A DNA stretch of 64,000 nt, from the NCBI GenBank assembly GCA_964476505.1, contig CAYZAW010000002.1:1-64000 (forward strand), read 5' to 3'. Made by a program: the position numbers and the translations under genes. The stretch is from CAYZAW01 sp964476505. GTDB taxonomy: Bacteria; Bacillota; Clostridia; Christensenellales; CAG-138. The notes beneath the pieces are model-generated. The model saw only the letters and a program-made list of their open reading frames with translations. It ran no database searches and had not been told where the DNA came from. The stretch's first letter is position 1. Each line of letters begins with the position of its first letter. Positions 52,019 to 60,789 of the stretch are shown in pieces.

Positions 52019-52726
52019 ATGTCCTATTGTGTGAATTGCGGCGTGGAATTGGAGGCATCCGAACGGCATTGCCCGCTGTGCGGCGTGGAGGTGATCAACC
52101 CCAAGGAGCCGGTAGACCCCTCACGCCCCCGGCCTTACAGCAACAAGGTGGCTATGATACAGGGCAGAGTGGAACGGCGGTATACGGCGTTCATCATAAC
52201 GGTGTTGATGGCGCTTGCGGCCTGCGTGTGCGTGATGGCAGACTTGGTGTATCAGGGCACGCTTTCATGGTCGGCCATCGTTTTGGTGAGCCTAACGTTT
52301 CTCTGGGTGCTGGCGGTCATGCCCTTTGCGTTTCCCATGCTGCACCCGGTGCTGTTGGTATCCATGGACGTTTGCGCGCTGCTTTTGCTGCTGTATGTTG
52401 TGAACCAAATGGATCACAAGGCGGACTGGTATCAAACGCTGGCGCTGCCGCAGGTCACCATCATGGGGATACTGGGGCTGTTTGCGGCGCTGGCTTGGCG
52501 CAGCAAGAGGGTCAAGGGCTGGCAAAAGTACGGGGTCGTATCCGTGGCGGTAGGAATATCGCTCATGGCGCTGGAGGTACTGCTGGATCAGTTCAACGAC
52601 ATGGCTATCTCGCTGGATTGGTCGTGGTTCGTGGTGATCCCCACATTTGCACTGGCGGTGGTGCTGTTTTTGCTGGAGCGCAAGCGGGACGTGAAGGAAG
52701 CAATATTTAAACGGCTTCGCGTATAA
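52019..52726 (+). CDS. zinc-ribbon membrane protein, DUF6320-like
   Basis: A 235-aa protein. An N-terminal zinc ribbon (C-V-N-C ... C-P-L-C at residues about 4-22) is followed by six hydrophobic segments (from about residue 62 to 225). A basic tail ends at KRLRV. I recall DUF6320-type proteins with this layout, found near acyltransferase-like genes, but their function is not established. It lies 15 bases after the previous gene. GAAAGGAACG precedes the ATG. Confidence 0.75.
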   Translation: MSYCVNCGVELEASERHCPLCGVEVINPKEPVDPSRPRPYSNKVAMIQGRVERRYTAFIITVLMALAACVCVMADLVYQGTLSWSAIVLVSLTFLWVLAVMPFAFPMLHPVLLVSMDVCALLLLLYVVNQMDHKADWYQTLALPQVTIMGILGLFAALAWRSKRVKGWQKYGVVSVAVGISLMALEVLLDQFNDMAISLDWSWFVVIPTFALAVVLFLLERKRDVKEAIFKRLRV

Positions 52727-52840
52727 TACGCATTGAAATATGCCACTGGCAAAGGGAATGTGAAATTGTCGAAACATATCGGCACAATCCCTTCTCACAT
52801 CCGGTTTTCGTGCTAGAATAAACTGTCCAAAAGGTTTTGT

Positions 52841-54846
52841 ATGATGATATTGGAAGAACTGTTAAAAAACGGCGCGGCGCTTTACCATCACTCCCGGCTT
52901 CGCGCCTTTCGTACCCCGCAGGGAGCGGTTACATGGGCGGATCGCCTGAAGCTGACGCTGGCAGCGTCCAGCCAATACACCTTTGCGGTGCTGGTGGTCA
53001 CCTCCCCTACGGGCGAGGCCGTTTCGCACACCATGCTCAGGGAGGAGCAGCCGGAAGGCAGCCTGTATTGGGCGGAGATCGGCTTTCCGGAGGGAGCCGC
53101 GGGGCTTTGGTGGTACTATTTTGAACTGACGGACGACGCGGGCAACACCGTGTATTACGGCGGATACAGCGGCGAGGGTGCGCCAAGCGCGGCGCTGCCC
53201 CAAGCCTACCAGATCACCGTATACGACCCCGCCTTTACCACCCCGCAATGGTTCCGGGAAGGCATTATGTACCAGATATTCCCGGATCGCTTTTGTAAAG
53301 GCCGGGAGCATCCGGAAGCGATTTCGTACCATACCCGCAAGGGGCGTACGCTCCGGGTACATCAGGATTGGTACGAGCCTGTATATTACGAGGGAGATAC
53401 CAAGGAGACTCCCTACGACCCCAATGATTTTTTCGGCGGGGATCTGTGGGGCGTGATACAAAAGCTCCCGTACCTAAAGGAGCTGGGCGTTACCTGCATA
53501 TACCTGAACCCGGTGTTCGAGTCCCCCTCCAACCACCGCTACAATACGGCGGACTACCGCAATGTTGACCCCATATTGGGCGGCAACGAGGCGCTTTTTG
53601 CTCTTTCCGAGGCGGCGTATCAGGCGGGCGTGCAGTTGATGCTTGACGGCGTGTTTTCCCATACGGGAGACGACAGCCGGTACTTCAATAAATACGGCAG
53701 GTATNNNNNNNNNNGCCGGGCGCGTATCAATCCAAGGAGTCTCCGTATTACAGCTGGTACCGCTTTGTACAGTACCCTGACCGGTACGCCAGCTGGTGGG
53801 GCTTCCCCACCCTCCCCGAGGTCAACGAGGATGACCCGTCCTACCGGGCGTTCATGTTTGGCGCAGAGGATTCTCTTTTGTCGTTCTGGGCAAAGGAGGC
53901 CACGGCAAACTGGCGGCTGGATGTGGCGGATGAACTGCCGGACGGGTTCATTGCGGATTTTCGCAAGGCACAAAAATCCATCGACCCGGACAGCGTATTG
54001 TTAGGCGAGGTGTGGGAGGACGCATCCACCAAGGAAACCTACGGGGAAAAGCGACGCTATGTGTTTGGCGCAGAGCTGGACAGCGTAATGAACTACCCCT
54101 TCCGCGATGCGGTTTTGCATTACCTCACAGGCGAGCATACCGCCTTTACCTTGCACGACAGGCTGGAAACGCTTCGGGAGCATTACCCCAAGCCCTTCTG
54201 GTATGCGGCAATGAACCTCTTATCCACGCACGACAGCGTACGCGCCATCAGCATTTTAGCGGGCGCGCCGGAGCGGGAGGCTCTTTCCCGGCAGGAGCAG
54301 GCAGCGTATACGCTAAGCGACGAGGCCGTGAACCTCGGAAAACGCCGGCTTGTGCTGGCAACGGCACTGCAAATGGCGCTGCCGGGCGTTCCCTCCGTGT
54401 ATTACGGAGATGAAGCAGGCGTTACCGGCATGGCAGACCCGTTTAACCGCGCCACCTACCCTTGGGGCCGGGAGGACGGCTGTCTTTTGGAACAGATCAA
54501 GGCGTTAACGGCTGTTCGAAGCCGCAGCCAAGCGCTCAAAAGCGGCTTTTGCCGTATGGCGGCGCTAAACAGCGAGGTGTTTGCAGCACTTCGCTTTACC
54601 ACGGATACGGATGCCTTCGGCAAAGCCTGCAAGCCGGAAGCGGTGCTGCTTTTTACAAACAGCAGCGATCTGCCGCAGGCGGTGGAGCTACAACCGGAGG
54701 ATTTGCAGCAGGGCGCAGAAGGCGCGGCGCTGCCGTCCTTATCCGGAGCATGGAAAGACCTGTTGAACGGGACGGAGGTATCGATGCAAAACTGCATTCG
54801 GCTAACGGTACCGCCGATGAGCCCGCTGTTATTGAAGAAACTTTAG
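52841..54846 (+). CDS. GH13 alpha-glucan hydrolase (neopullulanase-like), broken by an assembly gap
   Basis: One gene split by ten Ns at 53705-53714. The upstream part (to 53704) encodes an N-terminal beta-sandwich and the first half of the barrel, with MYQIFPDRF, ELGVTCIYLNPVFESPSNHRYNTADY and region I DGVFSHTG. The downstream part reads from 53716 (PGAYQSKESPYYSWYRF) to 54846, with the nucleophile in WRLDVADEL, the acid/base in LGEVWEDAS and region IV LLSTHDSVR. The halves are in different frames across the 10 Ns, so the true gap length must be 2 modulo 3. There is no signal peptide, implying a cytosolic maltodextrin- or pullulan-oligosaccharide-cleaving enzyme. Confidence 0.88.
53705..53714. 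other. assembly gap (10 N) inside the GH13 gene
   Basis: The run of ten Ns is a placeholder. Joining frame 2 of the upstream part to frame 1 of the downstream part needs a gap of 5, 8, 11 ... bases. Family alignment (GRY then GAYQS) suggests only a few residues are missing. Confidence 0.95.
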
Positions 54847-54863
54847 GCCAAAGGAGTGTCGGT

Positions 54864-55298
54864 ATGTTCCAAGGGCGTTACGGAAACGATCATCTGAACC
54901 GGGCGTTGGCGTTTTTCGCCATCGGGGTTTCAGCCATCACGCTGTTTTTACCCTACGACAGTTGGGTAAGGCGCATCATACTGGGAATCTCCACCGTATG
55001 CATCGTTGTGATACTGGTACGCATGTTTTCCCGTGATTTTACGGCGCGGCAGAAGGAAAACGCCAAATGGCTGGAATTCTGGGGCAGGTGCAAGAATTGG
55101 TTTGCCGGCGTTAAAAACGGCGGCACCTACCGCGCAAAAAACGCGGGAACGAAAAAGAACCCCACCTTTGAGGACTACCGCAAGTATAAATACCTGGTGT
55201 GCCCCCAATGCGCCCAGCGCCTGCGGGTGCCAAGAGGAAAAGGGAAGCTGCGCGTCACCTGCACACGCTGCGGAAACAAATTTGAGGTTAAATCCTAA
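54864..55298 (+). CDS. two-helix membrane protein with C-terminal zinc ribbon
   Basis: A 144-aa protein. Two close hydrophobic helices (residues about 12-28 and 36-52) are followed by a basic region with aromatic residues and a zinc ribbon, C-P-Q-C ... C-T-R-C, at about residues 112-135. Nothing identifies its role. It begins 17 bases after the GH13 stop with AAAGGAG upstream, and is followed by a separate promoter, so it ends that unit. Confidence 0.75.
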   Translation: MFQGRYGNDHLNRALAFFAIGVSAITLFLPYDSWVRRIILGISTVCIVVILVRMFSRDFTARQKENAKWLEFWGRCKNWFAGVKNGGTYRAKNAGTKKNPTFEDYRKYKYLVCPQCAQRLRVPRGKGKLRVTCTRCGNKFEVKS

Positions 55299-55312
55299 GA
55301 CGGAAAAAGGGT

Positions 55313-55341
55313 TTGAAGGAACCCTTGCCGGGTAGTATAAT
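55313..55341 (+). promoter_or_regulatory. promoter of the DUF1858 gene
   Basis: TTGAAG (55313-55318), a 17-bp spacer and TATAAT (55336-55341). The AAGGGTT/AACCCTT stem that overlaps the -35 region could also terminate the previous gene. Confidence 0.75.
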
Positions 55342-55385
55342 AAGCGGGGCACAAGCCGCCGCATCATAATAGGAGGAACACAAAC

Positions 55386-55586
55386 ATGGAAGTCAATAAA
55401 GATATGACCATTGCTGATATCATTGGCATGGACGAGGGAATCGCCAATATTTTAATGGCATCCGGCATGCATTGTCTGGGCTGCGTTATGGCGCACGGAG
55501 AAGACCTTGGGCAGGCCTGCGCCGTACACGGCATCGACGCGGACGAGCTGGTTAACCGCATCAACGAATACTTAGCAGCAAAATAA
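55386..55586 (+). CDS. DUF1858-domain protein
   Basis: A 66-aa protein with the DUF1858 pattern MTIADIIGMDEGIANILMASGMHCLGCVMAHGEDLGQACAVHGIDADELVNRINEYL. The CxxC (H-C-L-G-C) is the conserved feature and may hold a metal or Fe-S cluster. In other bacteria the domain is found next to, or fused with, hybrid-cluster or redox proteins, but here it stands alone with its own promoter and terminator. AGGAGG precedes the ATG. Confidence 0.85.
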   Translation: MEVNKDMTIADIIGMDEGIANILMASGMHCLGCVMAHGEDLGQACAVHGIDADELVNRINEYLAAK

Positions 55587-55627
55587 TCGCCCGGGGCGTT
55601 TTTGCCTCCGGCGGGTCAAACCAAAAC

Positions 55628-55667
55628 AAAAGTTACAGGAACGATGAAACGCCATCCTGTAACTTTT
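55628..55667. terminator. terminator after the DUF1858 gene
   Basis: AAAAGTTACAGGA (55628-55640) and TCCTGTAACTTTT (55655-55667) are perfect 13-bp arms ending in T on both strands. Confidence 0.9.
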
Positions 55668-55870
55668 ATTTTACGTTTTTGGGTTACGGTGGCTGTCACA
55701 GATAACCACACTCTGTGTGACCGTTATTGGGCAAGAAGAAGTATGCTGTAATTATAGCACGTTTATTCTATTTCGATTGATACTTGTTGCGCCTATCACA
55801 ACCAATCCGAATATCTTCAATGTAGGACGGTACTTTGGGTTGGTTGGTTGTAATTGCTTATCGTTCTTCG

Positions 55871-55963
55871 TTATTCCCTTTGTTTAATACTTAATGCTGT
55901 TATCATATGTCGGTTCTGTATCATGAATGCAGACATAGAAGTGTCGGTCTTTGCCATTACCAC
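55871..55963 (-). CDS. possible 30-aa small protein or gene remnant
   Basis: In the 55668-56048 gap, minus-strand GTG 55963 has GGAGG 8 bases upstream and is followed by a 30-codon frame (MAKTDTSMSAFMIQNRHM..., after the initial V). The same frame is open further upstream as SAPNILFCTKEDTDVV. It looks protein-like but short. Nothing else was found in the gap. Confidence 0.25.
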   Translation of the reverse strand: MVMAKTDTSMSAFMIQNRHMITALSIKQRE

Positions 55964-56048
55964 GTCGGTATCCTCCTTGGTACAAAACAGAATATTGGGC
56001 GCAGAGGCATCGTTAAAGCAAGATGCTTTTTAATAAACCATGGAAGGT

Positions 56049-57416
56049 TTAACCGTTGCGTTTAAATTTTGATACAAGCTGCGTCCTGTTCGCGCAGGCG
56101 GTTTTTCTAAGGATGTTCTTTACATGGAACTTGACAGTGCTTTCCGCAATATAAAGGTCTGCCGCGATCTCGGAATTGGAACGTCCATTGACGATAAGCA
56201 TGAACACGCCGGCTTCTCTTGCCGATAACGCATACTCTTTCTCAAAGCCGCGAAGCCGCGCTTCCGCATTATCTTCCTGCGGGAGCGCGGATGCATATAC
56301 TTCGTTGTAATATTGAAAGAACACTAATATTGTTACTACGAACAACACAGATGAAATAGCAAGCAAGATGGGAAAATGCATGTGCAAGGCAACCCCTAAA
56401 AATGCGCTTGCAGCGTCCCCAACTCTTCCAAGCAACAAGCCAAAGCCAGCCAGAGGCAGAAGGTTGTTTCGTTTCCCGGCTAAATCAGCGAACGTTACCA
56501 CGCGATATACGGAAAAGAAGCCGAAAAAGATGTAACCGGCGATCCATAGAATAGCACCTACAGCAGGTTTACCGCCGAGGCCGAATGTAATGAACGGGAA
56601 TATCAGAGCAGCAACGCAGCAGATAGCGCCCAATTTTCTGTTTTTGTCGTTGACCAAACCTGCGGCGATCAAGCCAATGGCGTAAAATGCGCGCATAAAT
56701 ACCGCGTTTACCGCACCGCCAAAGTGATCGACAGACGGAAAATAGAAGCCCAACCCTTTCACAACGGAAAGAAGCACCACGACCACCGCGGCTAAGGGAA
56801 GGATGGATTTCTTAAAATACAACGGCGCTGCCGTGTCGCAACCATCAGATGTACACATTCTGCATTTGCGGTCGATCCACAGAATTGCGGCGTATATCGC
56901 TGCGTACACGATCAGCACATAAGGCGAGCCAAGAAAACCGCCGTCCAGGGGCAGCGACAGTACCCACGATCCCACGCTGCCAAATGCATAGGCTGCACCA
57001 AACACGATTCCTCTTTTTTGCTGCGGCACCAGTTGTGTAAGCCGCGTGAGGTAATACGCAAAAACTGCCCCATGCAGGAGGTTCATCAAATACCCGAACA
57101 CTAATATCCCGTAAACGGTGGAGGATATAAACGCAAGCACCGTTGCAAGGCCGTCGGCTATAACGATGCCAATAAAAAACGGAGCGGAAAGAGCCCGCTT
57201 TTCATTTTTCTTAATAAATAGCGAGAATGCCAGCATTCCAAGCACTTGAAAAAGATACCCCACGCCTTCGGACAGTACATCAACAGCGGTACTGTTAAAA
57301 ACCAACGGCAGCTTATACAGCCACCAGGTGATATAGGTAGAACCGGTCATAAGGAAGCTCATGCCAATCAGCGCACAAACAGTAAATGCGCTCTTTTTTT
57401 GTAGAATAACGCTCAC
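56049..57416 (-). CDS. membrane-bound LuxR-type transcriptional regulator
   Basis: About 455 aa (GTG 57416), or up to 480 if ATG 57491 is used. Twelve hydrophobic helices of MFS-like arrangement fill residues about 10-375. The C-terminal LuxR helix-turn-helix (LSAREAGVFMLIVNGRSNSEIAADLYIAESTVKFHVKNILRKT) follows. This combination, a transporter-like sensor fused to a DNA-binding domain, is known in Eggerthella-type and related gut bacteria, with mostly unknown ligands. The GTG start is preferred because a minus-strand TATAAT (57441-57446) lies just upstream and the first helix begins soon after. It is divergent from the lipoprotein operon. Confidence 0.85.
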   Translation of the reverse strand: MSVILQKKSAFTVCALIGMSFLMTGSTYITWWLYKLPLVFNSTAVDVLSEGVGYLFQVLGMLAFSLFIKKNEKRALSAPFFIGIVIADGLATVLAFISSTVYGILVFGYLMNLLHGAVFAYYLTRLTQLVPQQKRGIVFGAAYAFGSVGSWVLSLPLDGGFLGSPYVLIVYAAIYAAILWIDRKCRMCTSDGCDTAAPLYFKKSILPLAAVVVVLLSVVKGLGFYFPSVDHFGGAVNAVFMRAFYAIGLIAAGLVNDKNRKLGAICCVAALIFPFITFGLGGKPAVGAILWIAGYIFFGFFSVYRVVTFADLAGKRNNLLPLAGFGLLLGRVGDAASAFLGVALHMHFPILLAISSVLFVVTILVFFQYYNEVYASALPQEDNAEARLRGFEKEYALSAREAGVFMLIVNGRSNSEIAADLYIAESTVKFHVKNILRKTACANRTQLVSKFKRNG

Positions 57417-57504
57417 CTCAATTCCCGCATTGATTGGTTTATTATACAACAAACCTCTTTCCTTTGTAATGTGACAAGCCGTTATTTTCATGAAAAATCA
57501 GCCA

Positions 57505-57550
57505 CCTATCCCAAAACTATCCCTCCGTTTTCACCGCCTATCCCAATACT
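57505..57550. promoter_or_regulatory. two direct repeats in the divergent promoter region
   Basis: CCTATCCCAAAACT (57505-57518) and CCTATCCCAATACT (57537-57550) differ at one of 14 bases and are 32 bp apart, about three helical turns. They lie between the LuxR-type gene and the lipoprotein operon and are candidate binding sites for that regulator. Confidence 0.55.
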
Positions 57551-57631
57551 CCCCTACTGTAAAAGACAGGTTTTATGTACGCTCTACACAGAGGCTATTT
57601 ACTTTACATAGGTACAATTGGAGGGGTAATC

Positions 57632-57940
57632 ATGAACGATCCTATGGGAACAGTTGTGTTTTCCTGCGACAGGCCAACGGTACTCAATGCCATTTATGAT
57701 GTGATCGATTCACTGGGGCTTATTACAGAGCATATCAATAGCGAGCGCGGCGTTCTTCTCCTTCGGACCTCCGACCAAATTGCAATACGAATCATGGTGG
57801 ATACCGTATTTCCCTCCAAACAAACAAAGGTCGGTATCGCTGCATTGCAGGAATGCGGTTGTGATTGGGTACATGTCATTTTTGATGAATTAGAATCCAT
57901 GCTGATCAACGAGCTCCGCATGAAGGAGGAAGCAAAATGA
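57632..57940 (+). CDS. 102-aa protein of unknown function, first gene of the lipoprotein operon
   Basis: A 102-aa soluble protein with alternating strands and helices (GTVVFSCDRPTVLNAIYDVIDSLGLITEHINSERGVLLLRT...) and a late FDELESMLINELRMKEEAK helix. I recognise no family. The ATG at 57632 has GGAGGGG 6 bases upstream; earlier codons are not used. It ends with an ATGA overlap with the protease gene, so it is translated with it and may assist or regulate it. Confidence 0.75.
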   Translation: MNDPMGTVVFSCDRPTVLNAIYDVIDSLGLITEHINSERGVLLLRTSDQIAIRIMVDTVFPSKQTKVGIAALQECGCDWVHVIFDELESMLINELRMKEEAK

Positions 57941-59718
57941 ACCAGAAACGCATGATAGGGCTGGCAGCCGTTCTTCTTTCCGTTTGCATCGTCGCAACTG
58001 CCTGTGCTCCCACCGTTTATGAGGCCTATGAACTGCAGCCGAACGAATACCTGATGGGCGAAGACGGCTCAAGCGTTGCAACGTATACGCCGGATGGCAG
58101 TACGGCGCAGCTTACCAAAGACGATATCCAAGCCATAAACAATGGCAGCGCCCACATGGTATTTGGGAACAAGGGGTATCTGTCCTTTTTAAACGGCAAG
58201 TATTATGAGGGCAAAATTACAAACTATGAGGACGCTGTAGCGTCTATACAGGGTGTGGCGGAGCTTCTGGGGCTTGGCGCCGGCTGCGAGTTTTTCGCAA
58301 AATACGGGGAACGGGATGACGACGGCTATACCTATTATGTATTTCAACAGCGGCAAGGCGATGCAACGGTGCCCTATGCAACGCTTCGAGTAATCGTGAA
58401 TCCGGAGGGGTATACGGCAGGTCTTTCCTGCTCCTTTACGCCCAATATGGGCATTGTGGAAATCGAAAACCCCATCTCGGCAGAGCAGGCAGAGCAGATT
58501 TTGCAGGCGGAAATGATGGAAAAAGGGCTGGAGTTTACGTATTACAGCGAATGTACCACCAAGGTTGCGCTCACATATAAAGACATGAACGTTAATTGCT
58601 ATGCGGTATATACCAATAACCCGGATATGTCTACCAGCTTTGACATGCCCTATTATGAGCATTTCATCACTTACGGCGGCAAGCGCCTGTACAGCTTGCC
58701 GGTAGCCTCCCTCAATACGGACAACATGGACCCGTATAAGGCGTACGAGTATTTCGACGGTTTGGAACCCATGACCTATGCCGGAGATGTGCTGCTTTAC
58801 GACGGCAGTATTCGGCACATCGAGGTGCCGATAGCATACAACCCCAAGGACGGATTGTACTATCTGGGCGATGTTACGCGCAAGATCATGGTCGCGGATT
58901 ACTATGCCTTCGAGTATCAGTATGAAACGCTTGATTTCATTTCCTCGCCGGACGGGAAAACATGGGACAATATGCACCTTATCACCTATGCGAACTATAT
59001 CACCGCGTATGATTTCTATAACGCCCGGGGAATCCAATCCATAGACGGCTTTGGCGTACCGGTGTTACTATGCGTGAACTACTGCGATAAAAACCGCATG
59101 CCCATTGACAACTGCTGTCACTTTGGCGTGAACAGCGGCTGGGCCTGCTTTGCCGCCAGCACGGAAGGCTATAACCACAGCGAAGGCTTGGACATCATCG
59201 TACATGAATTTACCCACGGCGTTACCCAGTATTCCATGGGCGGGATCTATTATATGAACGATACCGGCGCGATCAACGAGGCATACAGCGACATCATGGG
59301 GAATATCACCGAGATGCTGACCGGTTATACCAAGGATCAAAGCTGGCTGATAGGCGAAATGCGAGGCGAACCGTGGCGTTCCATGAGCGCACCCAACGAT
59401 TACGGCCAGCCGGAATCGAAATCTGACCCACTCTTTTTCCCGCCAACGGACGAGCCGGATCACAATACCAACGACAATGGCGGCGTGCACTACAACAGCA
59501 GCTTGCTCAACTCCGTGGCATATAAGCTGTGGAAGGGCGGCATGCCGTTGGAGCAGGAGGCCTCACTGTGGGTCACGAGCATAGAGCTCATCACGCCGTT
59601 TTCCAGCTATAACGAGATACATGCAGCGCTATTGATGAGCGTGGATATCAACGGCTTCGATCAAAGTTATAAAACGCTTATCACAGATGCTTTCAATGAT
59701 GCGGAACTGTTAGGCTAG
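57937..59718 (+). CDS. thermolysin-like (M4) metalloprotease lipoprotein
   Basis: A 593-aa protease with a signal (MNQKRMIGLAAVLLSVCIVATAC) whose Cys is a lipobox anchor, so it sits outside the membrane rather than being freely secreted. After an approximately 250-residue propeptide-like region the M4 domain has H423-E424-F-T-H427 and, 21 residues later, E448 in GAINEAYSD, with a downstream His in GGVHYNSSLLNSVAYKLW. All zinc and catalytic residues are present. It opens directly after the 102-aa gene. The substrate is unknown. Confidence 0.92.
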   Translation: MNQKRMIGLAAVLLSVCIVATACAPTVYEAYELQPNEYLMGEDGSSVATYTPDGSTAQLTKDDIQAINNGSAHMVFGNKGYLSFLNGKYYEGKITNYEDAVASIQGVAELLGLGAGCEFFAKYGERDDDGYTYYVFQQRQGDATVPYATLRVIVNPEGYTAGLSCSFTPNMGIVEIENPISAEQAEQILQAEMMEKGLEFTYYSECTTKVALTYKDMNVNCYAVYTNNPDMSTSFDMPYYEHFITYGGKRLYSLPVASLNTDNMDPYKAYEYFDGLEPMTYAGDVLLYDGSIRHIEVPIAYNPKDGLYYLGDVTRKIMVADYYAFEYQYETLDFISSPDGKTWDNMHLITYANYITAYDFYNARGIQSIDGFGVPVLLCVNYCDKNRMPIDNCCHFGVNSGWACFAASTEGYNHSEGLDIIVHEFTHGVTQYSMGGIYYMNDTGAINEAYSDIMGNITEMLTGYTKDQSWLIGEMRGEPWRSMSAPNDYGQPESKSDPLFFPPTDEPDHNTNDNGGVHYNSSLLNSVAYKLWKGGMPLEQEASLWVTSIELITPFSSYNEIHAALLMSVDINGFDQSYKTLITDAFNDAELLG

Positions 59719-59733
59719 GGGGGAGGTATGAAT

Positions 59734-60777
59734 ATGCGAAAACACTTGGTTATGATCACTGCCGTAGTATCGCTTGCACTGATACTGCTGGGCTTCACAG
59801 GCTGCTCCGTGCTGATGCCGACCTCCCATACAACAAACGTTGCCGATCAGGATGCAGGGCTTGCCGTTGCCGAAAATTTCTATCTGTTCAGCGGCAGCGA
59901 GATCGGCTACTCGTTCCTATACCCCAAAACCCGGGAGGTTGGCTTTTCCAAGGAGGATGGCGCATACATCTACTGCGGCGAGGATACAGCGCAGCCCTAC
60001 GTGTTGGTCTGCCGCATCGACAAACGCGGCATGTCGCCGGAAAAGTATTTCAAAGCTTGCGATAAACTGATGCTCGATACCTTCCAAAACGTGCAATCCA
60101 CACCCATCAACGAAGTGGAGTTGGGCGACAAAACGCTGTATCTCACACGCTATGCTTGCGATGGGCTGGTGATAGACCGCTATGTGGAGCTGTACGATGG
60201 TTTTTACATCCAGTATACCGCCATATCCAACGAGGCCGGCGCGCTAAATACCGAGTTGTATTACGCCATATCTACGCTTCGCGTGAACGAGGGCGCGTAT
60301 AAAGGTGCATACAGCGAAACGGTAAGCGTACGCCGTCATCCCGATCTTGCCATGCAGATCGACATACCTGATATGCTGGAGGTAAAGGAGCTTACCTTAG
60401 GCTATTTTTCCACCAACGAAAACGCGGTGATGCTTACTGTGCTTATCACCGAGGACGATGACGGCAAGGCGATTTACAACCGAAAGGATTTTATTAACCG
60501 GGCAGCGGAATCACCAAACTTTGTGGCGGGGCTTCTCGGAGCAGACAGCGCTGTTTTCACCGAGGGGCAGGAAGAGCATTTTGGGGACAAGAGCTTTTAC
60601 TGCTACCCCATGGAAATGCAGGAGGGCGGCGCGGCGTTTCAAGGAGAGTTGTGCTTGGCAAATGCCGGAGAAACGGGTTGTTGGCTTGTTTGCTACGCCG
60701 TACGGGAGGGCTGCTTAGCCTTTGACGATACACTTGGCTTGCTGGAGGATTGCGCAAAAAGCATTGATTTTGAGTAA
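59734..60777 (+). CDS. lipoprotein of unknown function
   Basis: A 347-aa lipoprotein (signal MRKHLVMITAVVSLALILLGFTGC). The mature region has two similar alpha/beta segments of the kind seen in PsbP/Mog1-like folds, such as IGYSFLYPKTREVGFSKEDGAYIYCG and PDLAMQIDIPDMLEVKELTLGYFS, but the assignment is tentative. ATG 59734 lies 7 bases after GGAGG, and is preferred to 59728. It follows the protease gene by 15 bases and is likely co-transcribed with it. Confidence 0.7.
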   Translation: MRKHLVMITAVVSLALILLGFTGCSVLMPTSHTTNVADQDAGLAVAENFYLFSGSEIGYSFLYPKTREVGFSKEDGAYIYCGEDTAQPYVLVCRIDKRGMSPEKYFKACDKLMLDTFQNVQSTPINEVELGDKTLYLTRYACDGLVIDRYVELYDGFYIQYTAISNEAGALNTELYYAISTLRVNEGAYKGAYSETVSVRRHPDLAMQIDIPDMLEVKELTLGYFSTNENAVMLTVLITEDDDGKAIYNRKDFINRAAESPNFVAGLLGADSAVFTEGQEEHFGDKSFYCYPMEMQEGGAAFQGELCLANAGETGCWLVCYAVREGCLAFDDTLGLLEDCAKSIDFE

Positions 60778-60789
60778 GGAGAAATGAAG

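Noticed and set aside
52841..54846. GH13 gene as a pseudogene because of the frame change
   Set aside because: The change falls exactly at the ten Ns, and all catalytic motifs are intact. An assembly gap of uncertain length explains it.
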